64,000 nt of DNA from Branchinecta lynchi (GCA_023053575.1 JAKZAP010000018.1:18938202-19002201), one strand, 5' to 3'; positions 1 to 11,681 are shown, numbered from the stretch's first letter. Numbers and translations are program-made. The notes: generated by a model from the sequence alone, not told the origin.

Positions 1-473
1 ATTCATTCCTAATGGATTCATTCATCTATTCATGCAGTCTGTAATCGCGTACTGGTCGAATCCTTTGCAGAACTCACAAGTCTTGTCAATAGTCTTTGGT
101 CTTGATATGAATCTGTTATCCACCTATTCGTTTACATTTAGAATTTCATTAGCCATGGCTTAAATGTTCAATTCGGCTTTGATTTGAGGCTCATTGAGTT
201 CAGGGCTCAGGTGGGGGTCCACTTCATCAAGAATTTTCTCACAGTAGGGACCGGGGCTGTTTCGGGGGGACCCCTACACAATGGCTTGCGGTATCCCAAC
301 CGGATGTCATTGTTACATGTGAATGATTTTCAGACCAGTCTTTTTGTGGGAACCGTCTTTGCTGTACCCGAAATGAAATTGACAATACCATTTGATTTCT
401 TGACAGAAGCAGAGAACTTGCATTTCGTTGTTGGGTTTCCTCCTCAAAAATATCATCTTAAGTCAGGGGTGTG
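1..473. other. Unassigned sequence
   Basis: A 128-codon open frame on + (184-570) runs through here and into the next repeat. It has no recognisable domain and its 3' part lies in a transposon, so I do not call it a gene. Nothing else was seen. Confidence 0.4.
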
Positions 474-748
474 CAATGTCAGAAGTTTCATAATAGATAA
501 CACGAGGTGTTACGATCAGGAAGAACCGAAAAACCGCCAAAACTATCTGCTGAGTTTTCCGACATCATGACGATAAGGAATAAAGTCAGTAGATGCTTTT
601 TTGGCTCTTCCTAAAAAGCTTGTTATGCATAAAATGTCATGCATAACGTTTTCAATCACAACAGATAACATCCGAAGTGTTATCTGTTACGCATTATCTT
701 TTGAAACCGAGCATCCTCGTGTTATCTTTTATGAAACTTCTGACAGTG
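474..748. mobile_element. MITE family F1, copy a
   Basis: Terminal inverted repeats of about 30 bp (mirror image of CACTGTCAGAAGTTTCAT at the right end) enclose further nested palindromes, including TTATGCATAA. The other copy is at 15105-15670. No coding capacity and no clear target duplication. Confidence 0.75.
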
Positions 749-2159
749 TGGTGAATCGAGCCAGTTTGGAGCTGAACTAAAGACAGTTATGTTTTTGGTA
801 ATCATAGTTTTCAACAAAAGTAAGGTGGCTGTGGGGAATCATTTAGTTGCCAAGAAAAAAGCTTGATGTGAATTCTCCGCGTCTCCAGGGTCATGCAATA
901 GGGCGCTTCTGCATAGATTGAAGAACATACAGTAGAGGTACGCTTCTTTGATTAGTTAACTTTGAACAATGCAGTCTGAAGCTAAATGGTAACGTTAAAA
1001 CCCAAAAACCCTTTCAGGTGGTCTAAGCGGCAGGTAAAAATACACTTTGGTTTACTGGTAGTTGACTTTATCACAAAAGTGGATGAAAATGTGACTGTTC
1101 AAAGTTACTAATGTTCAAAATTTTAGGGATGCGATGTAAGGGGTAAATGTGGAGGGCAAAGCGAATTGAGGCAAAGGAGATGGTAACGGCGATCCGTTCC
1201 TTAACCAGGTGACGCTCGTGACCCGAGCTAGATGGCATGATATACTGCGGCGCCAGGATCACGAGCAAAGCCTGACAGTTGATTAACCCTTGGTTCACAC
1301 TGCTGCTTCGTATGCGACACGATTTTTTCTTTGATGTTCCGACGTGCGACAGAATCGCATGAACGTTCCCCCCACCACGCAGACGCATAGGAAAACAAAG
1401 ATTTTCCTCGAGGATATTCTGCAAAACGACAAAGAAGCCCCTGAGGAAACGACCTCTGAAGATGCTGGGAGATTACCCATTTGAATACCCACCCACATAT
1501 TAGGAAATTTTCAGTCAAACCCAATATGTCATCTTGCTCAAAACAGGTTAACAAAAGTCTATTCAGAAGATAGTTTGCATTCAGCCATCCTAGGATTACC
1601 GTCAGACAAGGTAGAGCAATTTTTAGTCATGAAAATAGACTAATATTTGTTTTTCCTTTTCTTTGCCAAGAAAAATCGCATGTGTTATGTCGGATCAGTT
1701 GAAATATTTCAACGTATCCGAACAAAACGCAAAGTTCTGCTTTGCTTGTCGCATGATTTGTGTCGTATGTCGCATGACGCAGAATTTTGTGCGAAATCGC
1801 AGCAGTGTGAACCAGGGCTAACAGGCGGCAGGACGGTGGGCGTGGAACCTCACAAAGTGAGATCCCCGTACGCGCAGGTGAATTTTTTTTTCATTAATAA
1901 TTGAAAATGAAAAAAAGAGAAAAGGGAAGTAAAAAGAGTGAGAAAAGTAGGATTTTTAGAATGATACCTCTACTGTAGGCTACCTGTGAGTTTTCACCTG
2001 TAAACCAACACGATCAGTAACAACCACGAAAGTAACTGCTATCAACCAATAGAAAGGCTCAAGATTTCCAGCTATGGTCATTCCCAACAGCGGTATCGTT
2101 GTTAATTTGTAGACGGTCGTCAATGGTTTGTGTAGATGATCGTACGATTGAGTATTTAT
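749..2159. other. Unassigned sequence
   Basis: Several overlapping minus-strand frames of 67-117 codons occur at 1071-1554. They have no recognisable domain and lie in mutually exclusive frames, so they are probably chance. Short GTCGCATG-type repeats occur around 1735-1790. Confidence 0.35.
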
Positions 2160-2199
2160 TTATTTATTTATTAATAGAAAAAAGACGTTAAGTCGAAGC

Positions 2200-3110
2200 T
2201 TCTCTCTCGATGTTCCAAAAAAAATCATGGCGGGTCCAAAACAACAAAACCAAAGGTTTCGATGGGATCCCAAAAATTTAATATCGGATCCAGACAAATG
2301 GGTGGTGTATATATACGATATCCGGTCTTCGCCAGACTCCTTGGAATTTTCTGCTATTAAGATCTGGAAACAGAAGAAGGCCAATTGCTAATGTGAGAAA
2401 ATCAAGTTCAGATATTGAGTCAGCATGTGTATATTTACCCCTAGGCTATACTTCATGTCTACTTCGACGAAATTGATCAAATCTTCCTGCCTTACTTCTG
2501 CCAGATATTCGGTTTCGACAGGATTCCAGCCGAACTAGTTGTCTTGCAAAAATTAAAACTCCAAAACGAATTCAGCGTATCTTCTTACCCCTATATCAAA
2601 CATCTAATCAACTTTAGATAATACTTTAACTTTTAACACATTTTCCGGTTTCAGACGGATTCTGGCCGAACTGTATGTCCGGGTAGAAAATGACAGTCAA
2701 AAGCGGATTCAGCATGTCGTCTTACCCCTTAATCGGACATCTAATCAACTTCAAATAAAACTTCTTATAAACTTTCCGGTTTTGGCCGGATTCCGGGCGA
2801 ACTATTTGTCCGGCGAGAAAATGATTTTCAGATTCGTGTTTAAAATGTCTTATTACCCCTAAAGCGGCTATCTCATGTTAAAAAAAAAAATGTGTTCGCC
2901 CCTTAATTTGAACCCCTCCCACACCCCTAAATGTTGAGCTACAAAGCCCATCTACGAACTCGACCTCTCTCCTGACCTAATGATTCGTCACACCAAGTTT
3001 CATCAAAATATAGTTTCTAAACCCTTCGAGAGTTATCATACAGACGGGCAGCTTTTACGAAGTCACAGGTATTCCACAACTTTCGTTTTGAGATATCAAA
3101 AATGCAGTGC
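2200..3110 (+). repeat. Dispersed repeat with internal ~133-bp tandem units (family S130, copy a)
   Basis: Opens with a segment containing CGATGGGATCCC. Three units follow, each with a TCCGG..CGGATTC core followed by TTGTCCGG-GAGAAAATG (cores near 2510, 2642 and 2776). It closes with a block holding an octamer-like TTTCATCAAAATAT and AGAGTTATCAT. The same order recurs at 36120-37060; reversed copies are at 14515-15075 and 63370-64000, with fragments elsewhere. No reading frame. The mode of movement is unknown. Confidence 0.7.
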
Positions 3111-3394
3111 CGTATTTTTCTGCACTTTTGCTGATCTCTCTGGTATCTTAAAACATACTTACCTACGATACGAGTGATATTTTCTAGGTAAAGTGGCGTA
3201 AATAGTAGACAGAATAATAGATTTATTTTAGTTTCTAAAAAACTGCAAGTTGTTGTGCGTATGAATGAATGAGTCTTGACCATCAAATTCTAGTGATGAC
3301 GTATGAATAAAGAAAGAAAAACACAAGATGCGAAAAACGGAAAAAACGCAAGATACAGCGTTAACTCGACAATATACCCTTCTTAACTATTGCT

Positions 3395-3495
3395 TTCCTT
3401 CAGCCGAAGGTGACTGCGGTAATCGGACACGTCAGTTGAGTTTTATTCGAGCGATATTTCGGTGCTTCTTGGGCAGGGTTCTCTTTAGACTTAAA
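3395..3495 (-). mobile_element. Penelope-like terminal-repeat fragment
   Basis: Diverged copy of the dispersed Penelope-type terminal repeat: GGACACGTCAG, then ATATTTCGG and a CTTCTTGG hairpin region. Minus orientation relative to the ORF-bearing copy's right arm. Confidence 0.5.
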
Positions 3496-5730
3496 GCAGA
3501 AAAACGAAACTTTTATGAATAATGAAAGGTTCTAACAGCTATAAGTATGATTTTGGGGTTTCTTCGTTGGAATTTGTGAGAATTAAAGCTTGTGATGAAA
3601 TTTCATTTTGAACACGGCTGCTGTTCTGCTAACTCGACTGGGTGGTTACATGGTAGTAGTGGTGGTACTGTTTCCGCATTCTGATTAACTTCGGTTTTAC
3701 TAAGGGCTTCGGAAGCTTCGCACAATTTCGCAAGTTTTTCTTTATGGGATTGATAAGGAACGTTTCCGAAAGCTTTCTGGTGCTTTAAATGCTGCATTAA
3801 TGCTGCATTTTCTTTTCTTTTTTTGTCCGAAAGCTGTTACCTTTTTTTCTTCTCTAACACTTCTAGAATACCAAAATTTAAGTCAGGGAGAAGAAGAAGA
3901 AAAACTAATTAGCTGTATAAAGCTGACAAAATGGATGAGCTACTGATATCCAACCTTCTTATCTTTCCTTTATTTGTTGGCCATGATAGCCAGTTGTCTT
4001 AAATTTGGTATGTTTGCCGAATTGTCAGTTGTCTTTTTGAATTTGTTACGTTTGCCGCCGAAAACACTGAGAGAATCGCCGTACTCCTCAGTTTCTTCAT
4101 GAAAATTTAGCATTCTTGCTGAATTTGTCGATGAATTTTATGCTGAATTAATGCTGCATTAATTGAGCGAAAGTATAAGTCCGAAAGCGAAATGCTGCAT
4201 AAAATGCTGAATTAATCAGCATTTTCGTTCGTTTCGGAGCTTTCGGACACGTTCAAGAAACGGCAGAATTTATTTTCTCTAAGAGTAATGACTAGATAAA
4301 TACACAAAAAACAAAATCTGAAACGAATATCTTGGGATATACCCCCTAGAAGCATCTATGCCTATGTGCTAGGCTAGGCCTATTCTAAGGAATCTCGCCA
4401 ACCTTTTTGTATTGAGTCAGAAATATCTTAGTACTAATACTATCGTGGACGAACATTAGCTGAAAGTCCCTTTGTTATAATCGGGTTAGCGAGACAGATG
4501 AAGGCCCTCAGGTGTGGCATTAATAACAAGAACTTCAGCACGAAACTGGTTTACAAAATTCCTCCTTCGCGACCGTTTTAAAAGGTTGTGTGAACGAGGA
4601 TCGGACCCTTTCTTCGCCTGTTAAACTAAATAATATCTCTTATCGTTTGGCAATTATGCTGTCTTCATATTTCATATTATGTCGTATAATTAAAAGAAAC
4701 AGGGATAAGGATTTGGGTTGTGCGTTCTGGCTTTGTAATCATCAGCCGAAAGCTAGCTGGTGCCGACGAATTGCTGATAATCCGCCATGAAATATATGTA
4801 ACTTGTGGTATTTTTCTGGCATGACGCGGATTCAGGGAGTGGGAACTAGGTGTATACGTGGTTAGTTACGCTAGTCCCCGTGACCTGTCCATATCTTTGC
4901 GTGAACGTTGTCGTGTTTCATGTTTTTCCCCTTCCGGTCTTCTGCATAGAATGCTGACCATCGTTATTTCTGGTGAATATAGAAATCCTCGTTCTTAACT
5001 TCATTTAGTTGAATAAATGATCCCTCTCCAGCTGTACTAGAGCCCACAAAAATAATGAAATATGTACTTGCCCATGGAGGCTCCTAGTATTTCGGTTTTG
5101 GGTTTCAGTAATTCTCTTTGTAAATTGTAATGCATTTTTTTTCGTTCTATACTATACCCCGCCTTTACATCAAGTGACGACTAATTGATATTTACTCATT
5201 TATCTAACGTCAGATCCGTTCAGTGGGTAAACTTTTCTTGTCATTCAGTAACCTTAAGTTAGTTACGAGTGCTACGTCAAAAGCAGTGTTTTACTCAACG
5301 GGTTACCGTGTGCCCATTCTCCATTAGTAACGACTGATTTTGTTCTAAGCCTTTCTGTAAGTTTTCTTATCTATCCTTTTTGCCTTCTTGAGGCTACTTC
5401 CAGAAGAGTTTGTATTTTGGCAAAAAAAAGTGTTTAGATTGGCTCACTAAAAGCACAAGTCGCAGTGGATACAGTTTCTTTCCCAATATTGTGACACACT
5501 GGCTCTCTTGAAACTCTGCTGAGCTTCTCAAAGATTACGTACTCGTCGCGGTTCTTTTCGTCCTCGCTTGGTCTCTTGACATCATTCTCATTTTGCGGTA
5601 TTTCGTTGACCGATTCGAGAGTCTTTTTCTGCCGTTTCCACTTTCCATTCAACTACCTCGAACACGGCTAGTCACGAAATAACACGAGTTTAGTCTCTAC
5701 CTCGCTCGGACGTCATTAGCGTCCACGTGA
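3496..5730. other. Unassigned sequence with an ATGCTGCATTAA-rich patch
   Basis: Around 3780-3800 and 4135-4225 the motif ATGCTG(C/A)ATTAA recurs on both strands, with CGAAAGC near the edges (3768 and 4243), suggesting an old inverted-repeat element about 3765-4250. The rest shows no supported gene or repeat. Confidence 0.35.
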
Positions 5731-7205
5731 TGGTGCATTCTTTCGCTGATCTTCGTTTCATCCTTCAGATCAAGCCATATCTGCAAGAGCCGCAGCTTCT
5801 GTAGTTGTGTACATCGAAATTAATGTGGTATTCTTCACTTTCTATTCAACCAGCTCCTTAGTCATAAAACACTACGAAGCTTCTGTAGTTGTGTACATCG
5901 AAATTAATGTGGTATTCTTCACTTTCTATTCAACCAGCTCCTTAGTCATAAAACACTACGAATTTCGTCTACACCTCAGTGGAAGTCAATAGGCTACCTA
6001 CTTCGTGATGATGCATTCTTTCGCTGATCTTCGTTTCATCCGTTAGGTCAAGCCATATCTGCAAGAGCTATGTCCTCTGTAGCGTGTACATCGAAATCAA
6101 TGTCGTATTCTTCACTTTCTATTCTACCAGTTCCTTAGTCATAAAATACTATGAGTTTAATCTATACCTCGGTGGACGTCAATATGCTACCGACTTCGCG
6201 ATGATGCATTCTTTCGCTGATCTTCGTTTCATCCGTTAGGTCAAGCCATATCTGCAAGAGCTATGTCCTCTGTAGCGTGTACATCGAAATCAATGTCGTA
6301 GTCTTCACTTTCTATTCTACCAGTTCCTTAGGCACAAAATACCAAGAGTTTAATCTCTACCTCAGAGGACGTCAATGTTTCCATTCCCCCAGAAATCTCC
6401 GTTAAAAAAAATAAACTACTCAGAGTTACTTTAACCAATGGTCTAAAACGGGATGCCCACATCAAAAATATTTTAAAACAAGCCTCCCCCTGTATTGCCG
6501 TTTTGAAACTACTTATAAAATTTTCTTGCCCTCCTAAAGACCTCCTTCAAATTTACGTTAGTTTTATCAGACCTATTCTTGAATCCGCTTGTCCTGTCTG
6601 GCACTTCGGGCTCTCTTCAGAACACACATACCGTATCGAGAACATTCAAAAAAGGGCCCTCATGATTATTAAGGGGGAGGGTAAAGTGCCTACAGTTACC
6701 TACTAAAAAGGTTCAAACTCGCTACCCTGGAAGAGAGACGAACTCGCCTTAGCATCGATTTCGGTATCAAAACCCTATCTGTTCCCCGATTGCGTTATAT
6801 TCTCCCACCCCCCTATTCTCTTGTACGTACTAGACCCCCAGCGAGAGAAATCCCAGAAAATCTCCAAACTAGCCCCTGTGGCCCATCTTCACAAAAGATA
6901 TAGAAGGAGCTTTGTTCCAGCATTTGTTGAGTTGTACAATACCCGATAAGTTTATTCCTTTTTAGTTTTGTTTTTACCTTCGTGACAAAGTGTTATGTGA
7001 TTCCTCATTTTGTATGACGAAAAGGTCAAATTTGGCGGTAACGCTGTGACAGATACTTTTGAAATATAAAATTGTATTCGATTCTATTCTATGTGCTACC
7101 GACTTCGTGATGATGCATTCTTTCGCTGATCTTCGTTTCATCCTTTAGGTCAAGCCATAACTGCAAGAGCCATGCCCTCTGTAGTGTGTACATTGTAATC
7201 AGTGT
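5725..7205. repeat. 193-bp satellite, about 4 units, interrupted by a LINE fragment
   Basis: Units carry TGCATTCTTTCGCTGATC near 5733, 6012, 6205 and 7114. Adjacent intact units are 193 bp apart. The first interval is longer because an 88-bp segment is duplicated head-to-tail (about 5790-5965). A non-LTR retrotransposon piece splits the array at 6377-7085, after which the same satellite resumes. Confidence 0.8.
6377..7085 (+). mobile_element. Non-LTR retrotransposon (LINE) fragment, reverse transcriptase C-terminal end
   Basis: The + frame reads PPEIS, KLLRVTL, KRDAHIKNILKQA, then PPKDLLQIYVSFIRPILESA, CPVWH and IQKRAL, the standard region following the polymerase core of jockey/CR1/L2-like reverse transcriptases. 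A stop falls near 6705. Shifted frames then give LATLEERRTRLSIDF and, near 6900, RRSFVPAFVELYN, the usual end of such ORFs. It is 5'-truncated with at least two frameshifts, so inactive. ATGT at both edges of the satellite may be the target duplication. The tail is AT-rich with TTCTA repeats. Confidence 0.85.
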
Positions 7206-8050
7206 CCTATTCGCCGAATTTCGTCGACTTTGCCAACGGTCTTCATTAAGTCTTTTGGAAACTTCGGCTTATCTAAAGGCGTAGTTATCCTTTCCATTAC
7301 GACGGCTCTGGCCGAGTTCCGATCCCCCTTCGTTTGGTCTTTTATGTGGTTCATCAACTTGCTATGTAAAATCTTCCAGACCTGATCAAGAGTCCTATTC
7401 TGCCCGTCCAACGTGGTGTGTATATGCATTTGAATTTTGAACCGTTCAAGAAGTCCCGGGATGAAGGAGGGCCTAATGACGTTGTTAACTTTGTTTGCTA
7501 GCAGTTCTTAATTGGGAATTGTGATAGTTGATGAGGATTTCTTGATAGGGGGGTGACAAGTTCTCCTCGGTTCGTTAGCTTAGGTTGCGTTATTAGCGGA
7601 GGCTTGTCCGGGTAGCAAACGCTCGTGGGCGTCCCTGAGATGTTGAGGAAAGGGATTCATTCGACTGCAACGCCTGAAGTTACCCAGTCGACATAAATCT
7701 AGTTTTTTTTTTTCAAATGTAGCAGCGACGAAAAGCTGACATTTTCGTGGAATTGTGTGTGGACACTTCGGCGCTGAATTCGGTGTTTAAAAAGCAAGAG
7801 CTGGAAGCTCGTGTGGCACTTGCAAGGGTAGCTTATCAGCTAAATTTTGTGCTGTCGGGACTGCCTTGGGACATTTTCTGATATGGAAATAGACACTAGC
7901 CGTTCTAGATACTCAAGAGCTTGTACGCCTGCAGAATTAATTGTCAAATTAGTGTTCGATGGGCATGATTGGACATTAACAAACTCTAGAAGCTATATTA
8001 TCTTTAGCTCATATTGAGATTAACTTAAGGGGTATTGCTAACGTTTTGTG
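7206..8050. other. Unassigned sequence
   Basis: Contains a 76-codon minus frame (7199-7429) without a known domain. No other signal. Confidence 0.3.
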
Positions 8051-8059
8051 ACATGAAAG

Positions 8060-8285
8060 CCTCATACCGGGGATCGACTACAGGAAGGGAAGGGAACGCG
8101 AGAAAAGCAGGAAGGCATACTAAAACCAGGAAGGGCATACTAACACGAGGAAGGGCATCCTAAAACCAGGAAGACTGCTGCCAGAATTCGCAGCACAGTT
8201 CCCTTCCTCTATTTAGTATTCTTTGAGGGGTCAGCAACTTTTCAAATACACAGTTCACCATCCCTTCCTCGTTCCCTTCCTCGGG
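8060..8285. repeat. GGAAGGG-rich element with 20-bp minisatellite
   Basis: Three 20-bp units (GGAAGGGCATACTAAAACCA-like) at about 8115-8175. The block is bounded by GGGAAGGGAACG on the left and CGTTCCCTTCC on the right, i.e. imperfect inverted ends. Confidence 0.5.
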
Positions 8286-8309
8286 ATAGTAAAACAAGAA
8301 GCTGACTGC

Positions 8310-8665
8310 GAATCATGTTTGACTGCGATAACCTGATTCATCAGCTGAGTTTTAATCTAGAAAATTTCGGCCCTTCTTGGTAAGCGTCCTCTGCAGGCTC
8401 AATTTGGATAAACGAACCTGTGACCAACGAATCCCTGCCAGGGATGGCCGAAATGTCGCTTGAATATAATTCAGCTGTCGTATCCATTTAGTGCAGCAAA
8501 TAAGAACTTTCCTTCAAACAATGTTTACAACGGATACGTCAGCTATGATTTTTCATCAGCGATATTTCGGCCCTTCTTGGTAAGGGTCCTCGTCAGCATG
8601 ACGTATCCGTTGTAAACATTGTTTGAATAAATGTTTCAAAGTCAGCTTGGGCTCAAAGAATATTT
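8310..8665. mobile_element. Penelope-like terminal-repeat remnants (two inverted pairs)
   Basis: Two inverted pairs of the Penelope-type terminal repeat lie side by side: 8310-8400 against 8440-8510, and 8515-8595 against 8600-8640. The second matches the arms of the ORF-bearing copy at 43873-44592, including CAAACAATGTTTACAACG. No ORF remains. Confidence 0.65.
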
Positions 8666-9209
8666 AAGAACTTTCCGTCGACTAGCTTCCGAAATCTGAT
8701 ATCGATGAGTTACTAATGTTACTGCGTTACATATCAAAAATCTGATTATTTCATAGCATAGTTAGTTTGGCCGGAGGCAACGTCACTTTGTATACAATGC
8801 AGGAACTTTATGAGGTCTGTTGCGAACACGAGTCGTTGATGTTTGTTTAGTCTGGCAGTAAGAAACTCTTTTTGAAGAAGCGGAATGCCTTTAGGTCCTC
8901 ACAATATCAGATATCTGACCCTTTGCCGGTGCTATAGCTTATTTTTTTTTTAATTTTGGATGCACGAAGGGTCCCCCCCCCCCGCCCTCCCGCATCCCAC
9001 TAAGTGAAACAACTTCTTGTTAACCTCATGGGATTGCGTTTCAAGGCTCGCGAATCTCAACACATGTTCGTTATGTTTTTTTATGGTACGCATCCTAACA
9101 CGGGTTCCGTCTTTTATGGCTTCAAGCGTTTGGCTCCCGTGTTCCCGTTCCAGTTCAGTACCGAATCCAAACACAAACGGATTCGATAGAGTAGCGAATC
9201 CTGTTCCGT
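8666..9209. other. Unassigned sequence with a C-run
   Basis: Includes a short C-run (8973-8983). Overlapping frames on both strands at 8950-9330 are shadows without domains. Confidence 0.3.
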
Positions 9210-9224
9210 TTTTACGGCACTTGA

Positions 9225-9375
9225 AGCTCCGCTCAAGTACCACATACCGATCACTTTTCGGTCTGTCAGTCTGTCTGTCAGGCCACTGTTCTCGAGTTAG
9301 GGTAGTTCCAGCCGTGCTAGGACGATGAAAATTGGCAGGCGTATCAGGGACCCTTCAAGTGCCATACTAGCTTCC
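9225..9375 (+). repeat. Dispersed repeat S430 fragment
   Basis: Matches 41530-41690: an ATACCGATCACTTTTC start, CTGTCTGTC or CGGTCGGTC micro-repeats, then GTGCTAGGACGATGAAA. Confidence 0.6.
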
Positions 9376-9429
9376 AGCTCATGTTTTTTGTGCAAAACAT
9401 AGGCACTAAAAACGGTCAACAGCGCATCG

Positions 9430-10285
9430 TGCTTGGATCCGAGTTCAGCACTCTAACAATTGAAAACGTAACTTGGCATTCGTAATAAGTAAAGCTCTTA
9501 GCCACGGGAAGAAAATGCCAGTTCTCCTGCCTGAACATCAGTTCTTCGTATTAAGAAGTCCCTGAGTTGTGTGACCATGTACGATTTCATTTTTCGATAT
9601 ACTTCGAAAGGGTGGCCTTTACTGAGAAGCCGTACTAAAGAAAACTTTAATCAACCCGACTGTAGGCTTTCCTTTGATTACTAATTAAATAAATGAACTT
9701 CAGACGAGGTTTATTACCTTACTTTTTTGCGAAGCCTGCTCATTAAGAACGCTAATTAGACATGTTTACAGGGAGAAAAAAAGCAATTCATCATGTAATT
9801 GAATTGTGTCTCTTTGAAAGTATTTTATTAGGTTTGTTTTTAACCTTTACCCTTAATTAGTCTCGACGAAATGGTTGCACTCTTTCATATGCCGAACCCC
9901 CAGGTTCTAATTAATTAATACCTAATTAGATTAATAGCAGCGGTCCTACTTTGAACTGTTTTGCCGACATCTGAGTAATGAGAAAATTCATTATTTTAAT
10001 AGATAATTTGCCTAAAGTAATGTCCAACTAGATGAAAGAGACATCACAGCACTAATTAAGTTTTGTAATTACGGAGACCGGCTTGTTTCTAATACCTCTT
10101 GGCCGAAATGAAAGCCTCTAAATCCTGGTTTATTCAGTATCTGGGAGGGGTCCACGAGCCGTGAACAGACGTGTATTTCTCGGCATACGGCACAAATGTA
10201 TAGTAACTCAGTTCGTTGGGTAGGCTATCTGTTTCCTTCTTGTTATAACTATTTGTGTATATTTCCTCCTTCTTCTGCTTCTTTG
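9430..10285. promoter_or_regulatory. Repeat-free AT-rich block with many TAATTA-type sites
   Basis: From about 9630 to 10085 there are many TTAATTA, CTAATTAG and TAATTAA motifs, the core recognised by homeodomain proteins, and no match to any repeat family in the window. It lies about 1 kb upstream of the first LMO4 coding exon, possibly in a 5' UTR intron. Regulatory role is inference from composition and position. Confidence 0.3.
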
Positions 10286-10289
10286 ATTC

Positions 10290-10640
10290 TTCTCCGCCTT
10301 TGGGATCACAAGATGTTAGTGATGGGATAGACTACCTACGATTTCGTAAATTTTGTCCGCCCGTCCGTCTGTTAGCATGATCGCTCTCAAAGGGGTTGGT
10401 ATATATTGTTCAAATTTGGTGTGGGAATCCTCTCAGTCAGTGTACAGGTCAGGTTCGTAGATGGGCCGGGTAGCCCTACATTTAGGGTTGCCGGTTTTAA
10501 TATTAATTGGTGAACAAAAGGTTCTTGCTCAAGCTACTGGGAAAGCCTGTTTTACGGGTATGAAGACGTGATGAATCCAGGTCTGAACTTCATGTTGTAA
10601 TGGAGCAAGTAGTTCGCCCTGAATCTAGTCTGAATAAATA
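10290..10640 (-). repeat. S130 repeat fragment
   Basis: Reverse-orientation fragment of the S130 family: CCGTCCGTCTGTTAGCA, GGGCCGGGTAGCCCTACATT and one diverged unit ending TAGTTCGCCCTGAATC. Confidence 0.55.
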
Positions 10641-10732
10641 ACTAATATAAAAGTAAAAAACAATACTTCTCAGCTCGAGTGCTTTCTAAAGAACTTTAAA
10701 TTACCGAAGGAAACAACCACTAGCAATAGTGA

Positions 10733-10812
10733 ACTGTCTCAAGCGGGGTTCGAACCCGCAAGATTCGGTTGAAACAATCGCCCGTGATGCAAGAGGCTGC
10801 CCACCATTCCTA
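10733..10812 (-). pseudogene. tRNA-like sequence (tRNA-derived SINE head or tRNA relic)
   Basis: On the minus strand 10743-10759 forms a perfect T arm (5-bp GC stem, TTCGAAC loop) with a perfect pol III B box. The A-box region is weak and no clean acceptor or anticodon stem can be drawn, so it is not a functional tRNA. It lies about 30 bp upstream of the LMO4 exon 1 acceptor. Confidence 0.4.
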
Positions 10813-10827
10813 GAAAACAAAGAATTA

Positions 10828-10869
10828 TTTATATCTATTTTCAGGTGTCCGTTGAACTTGGTTGAATAA
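10828..10869 (+). other. Splice acceptor and 5' UTR preceding LMO4 exon 1
   Basis: A pyrimidine-rich stretch ends in TTTTCAG (AG at 10843-10844), followed by 25 nt with stops in the LMO4 frame and then the ATG. This implies an upstream untranslated exon outside the recognised part, which I could not locate. Confidence 0.55.
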
Positions 10870-11024
10870 ATGATGATGAACCCGACTCCCAACCACATGG
10901 GTCATTTCCAGTCATTCGGTGACCTGAACTGCCACCAAATCAGTCCTGGCTCCCCAGGGGAGCCGATGGCCTTCCGAGGGACTCCCAACTCAGCAATGCT
11001 ACCAATGTCTCAAATGGAATACAG
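10870..11024 (+). CDS. LMO4: LMO4 coding exon 1 (N-terminal tail)
   Basis: Encodes residues 1-51 plus two bases of codon 52. The start is fixed by an in-frame TAA immediately upstream (10867-10869); the next two codons are also Met. The segment is rich in Met, Pro, Ser and Gly, with no domain and no signal peptide, as expected for the poorly conserved head of LIM-only proteins. The donor is CAG|GTATGT at 11024/11025. The acceptor with a pyrimidine-rich tract lies 25 bp before the ATG, so the exon probably starts at 10845 with 25 nt of 5' UTR. Assignment as part of LMO4 rests on the phase match to the LIM1 exon and on the continuous open frame; the head itself is not recognisable by similarity. 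An inverted transposon pair starts 30 bp after the donor. Confidence 0.75.
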
Positions 11025-11053
11025 GTATGTCCCAAATATACTCTTGATGACTA

Positions 11054-11343
11054 CCCGATGAAAAATTTGTAGCCTGCGAAGATGTACGAAAAAGTTGCAT
11101 GTAATACTATGTAATAGTAAGGAATACTATCATTTGCCTCAGACTGGTCTGAGACTGGTCCAATCTTAAGCAGTAGTATCTAGTAGCATCCTGTCTTGCC
11201 ATAGTAGCATCCAGTCTTGCTAGTAGTAGCATGCAGTAACACGGTAGCCTTGAAGTAGAAGCATGTAGTAGCATCAGTTAGTACTGCATGCTACTTTTTC
11301 GTACAACTTCGTACTACTGTTTTTAGATAAATTTGTTATCGGG
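11054..11343 (+). mobile_element. MITE family F13, copy a
   Basis: About 290 bp, ends CCCGATGAAAAATTTG and CAAATTT..ATCGGG, flanked by TA (or TAC) on both sides. The interior is dense in TAGTAGCATG-type steps. It begins 30 bp after the LMO4 exon 1 donor. Confidence 0.8.
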
Positions 11344-11371
11344 TACTCTTCGTGCCGATGAAGACTCGCGG

Positions 11372-11671
11372 CCCGATGAAAAATTTATCTCAAAATAGTA
11401 CTATGAAGTAGTACGAAAAAGTAGAATACAGTACTAACGATGCTACTACATGCTTCTACTTCAAGGCTACCGTGTTACTGCATACTACTGTATGCTACTA
11501 TTAGCAAGACCGGATGCTACTGGCAAGATAGGATGCTACTGGATACTACTACATAAAATTGGACCAGTTGAGGACACTAAATTATAGTATTCTTTGCTAT
11601 TACATAGTATTACATGCAACGTTTTCGTACTGCTACCATGCTACTACGCAGGCTACAAATTTTTCATCGGG
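11372..11671 (-). mobile_element. MITE family F13, copy b (inverted relative to copy a)
   Basis: Same element as 11054-11343 in opposite orientation, 28 bp away. The two make a near-perfect 618-bp palindrome. Ends CCCGATGAAAAATTT and TTTTTCATCGGG. Confidence 0.8.
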
Positions 11672-11681
11672 CGTGTACCTA

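Noticed and set aside
184..570. 128-codon + strand open frame near the left edge
   Set aside because: No recognisable domain, no splice context, and its 3' third lies in MITE F1.
10733..10812. Functional tRNA gene
   Set aside because: Only the T arm and B box are good; acceptor and anticodon stems cannot be formed.
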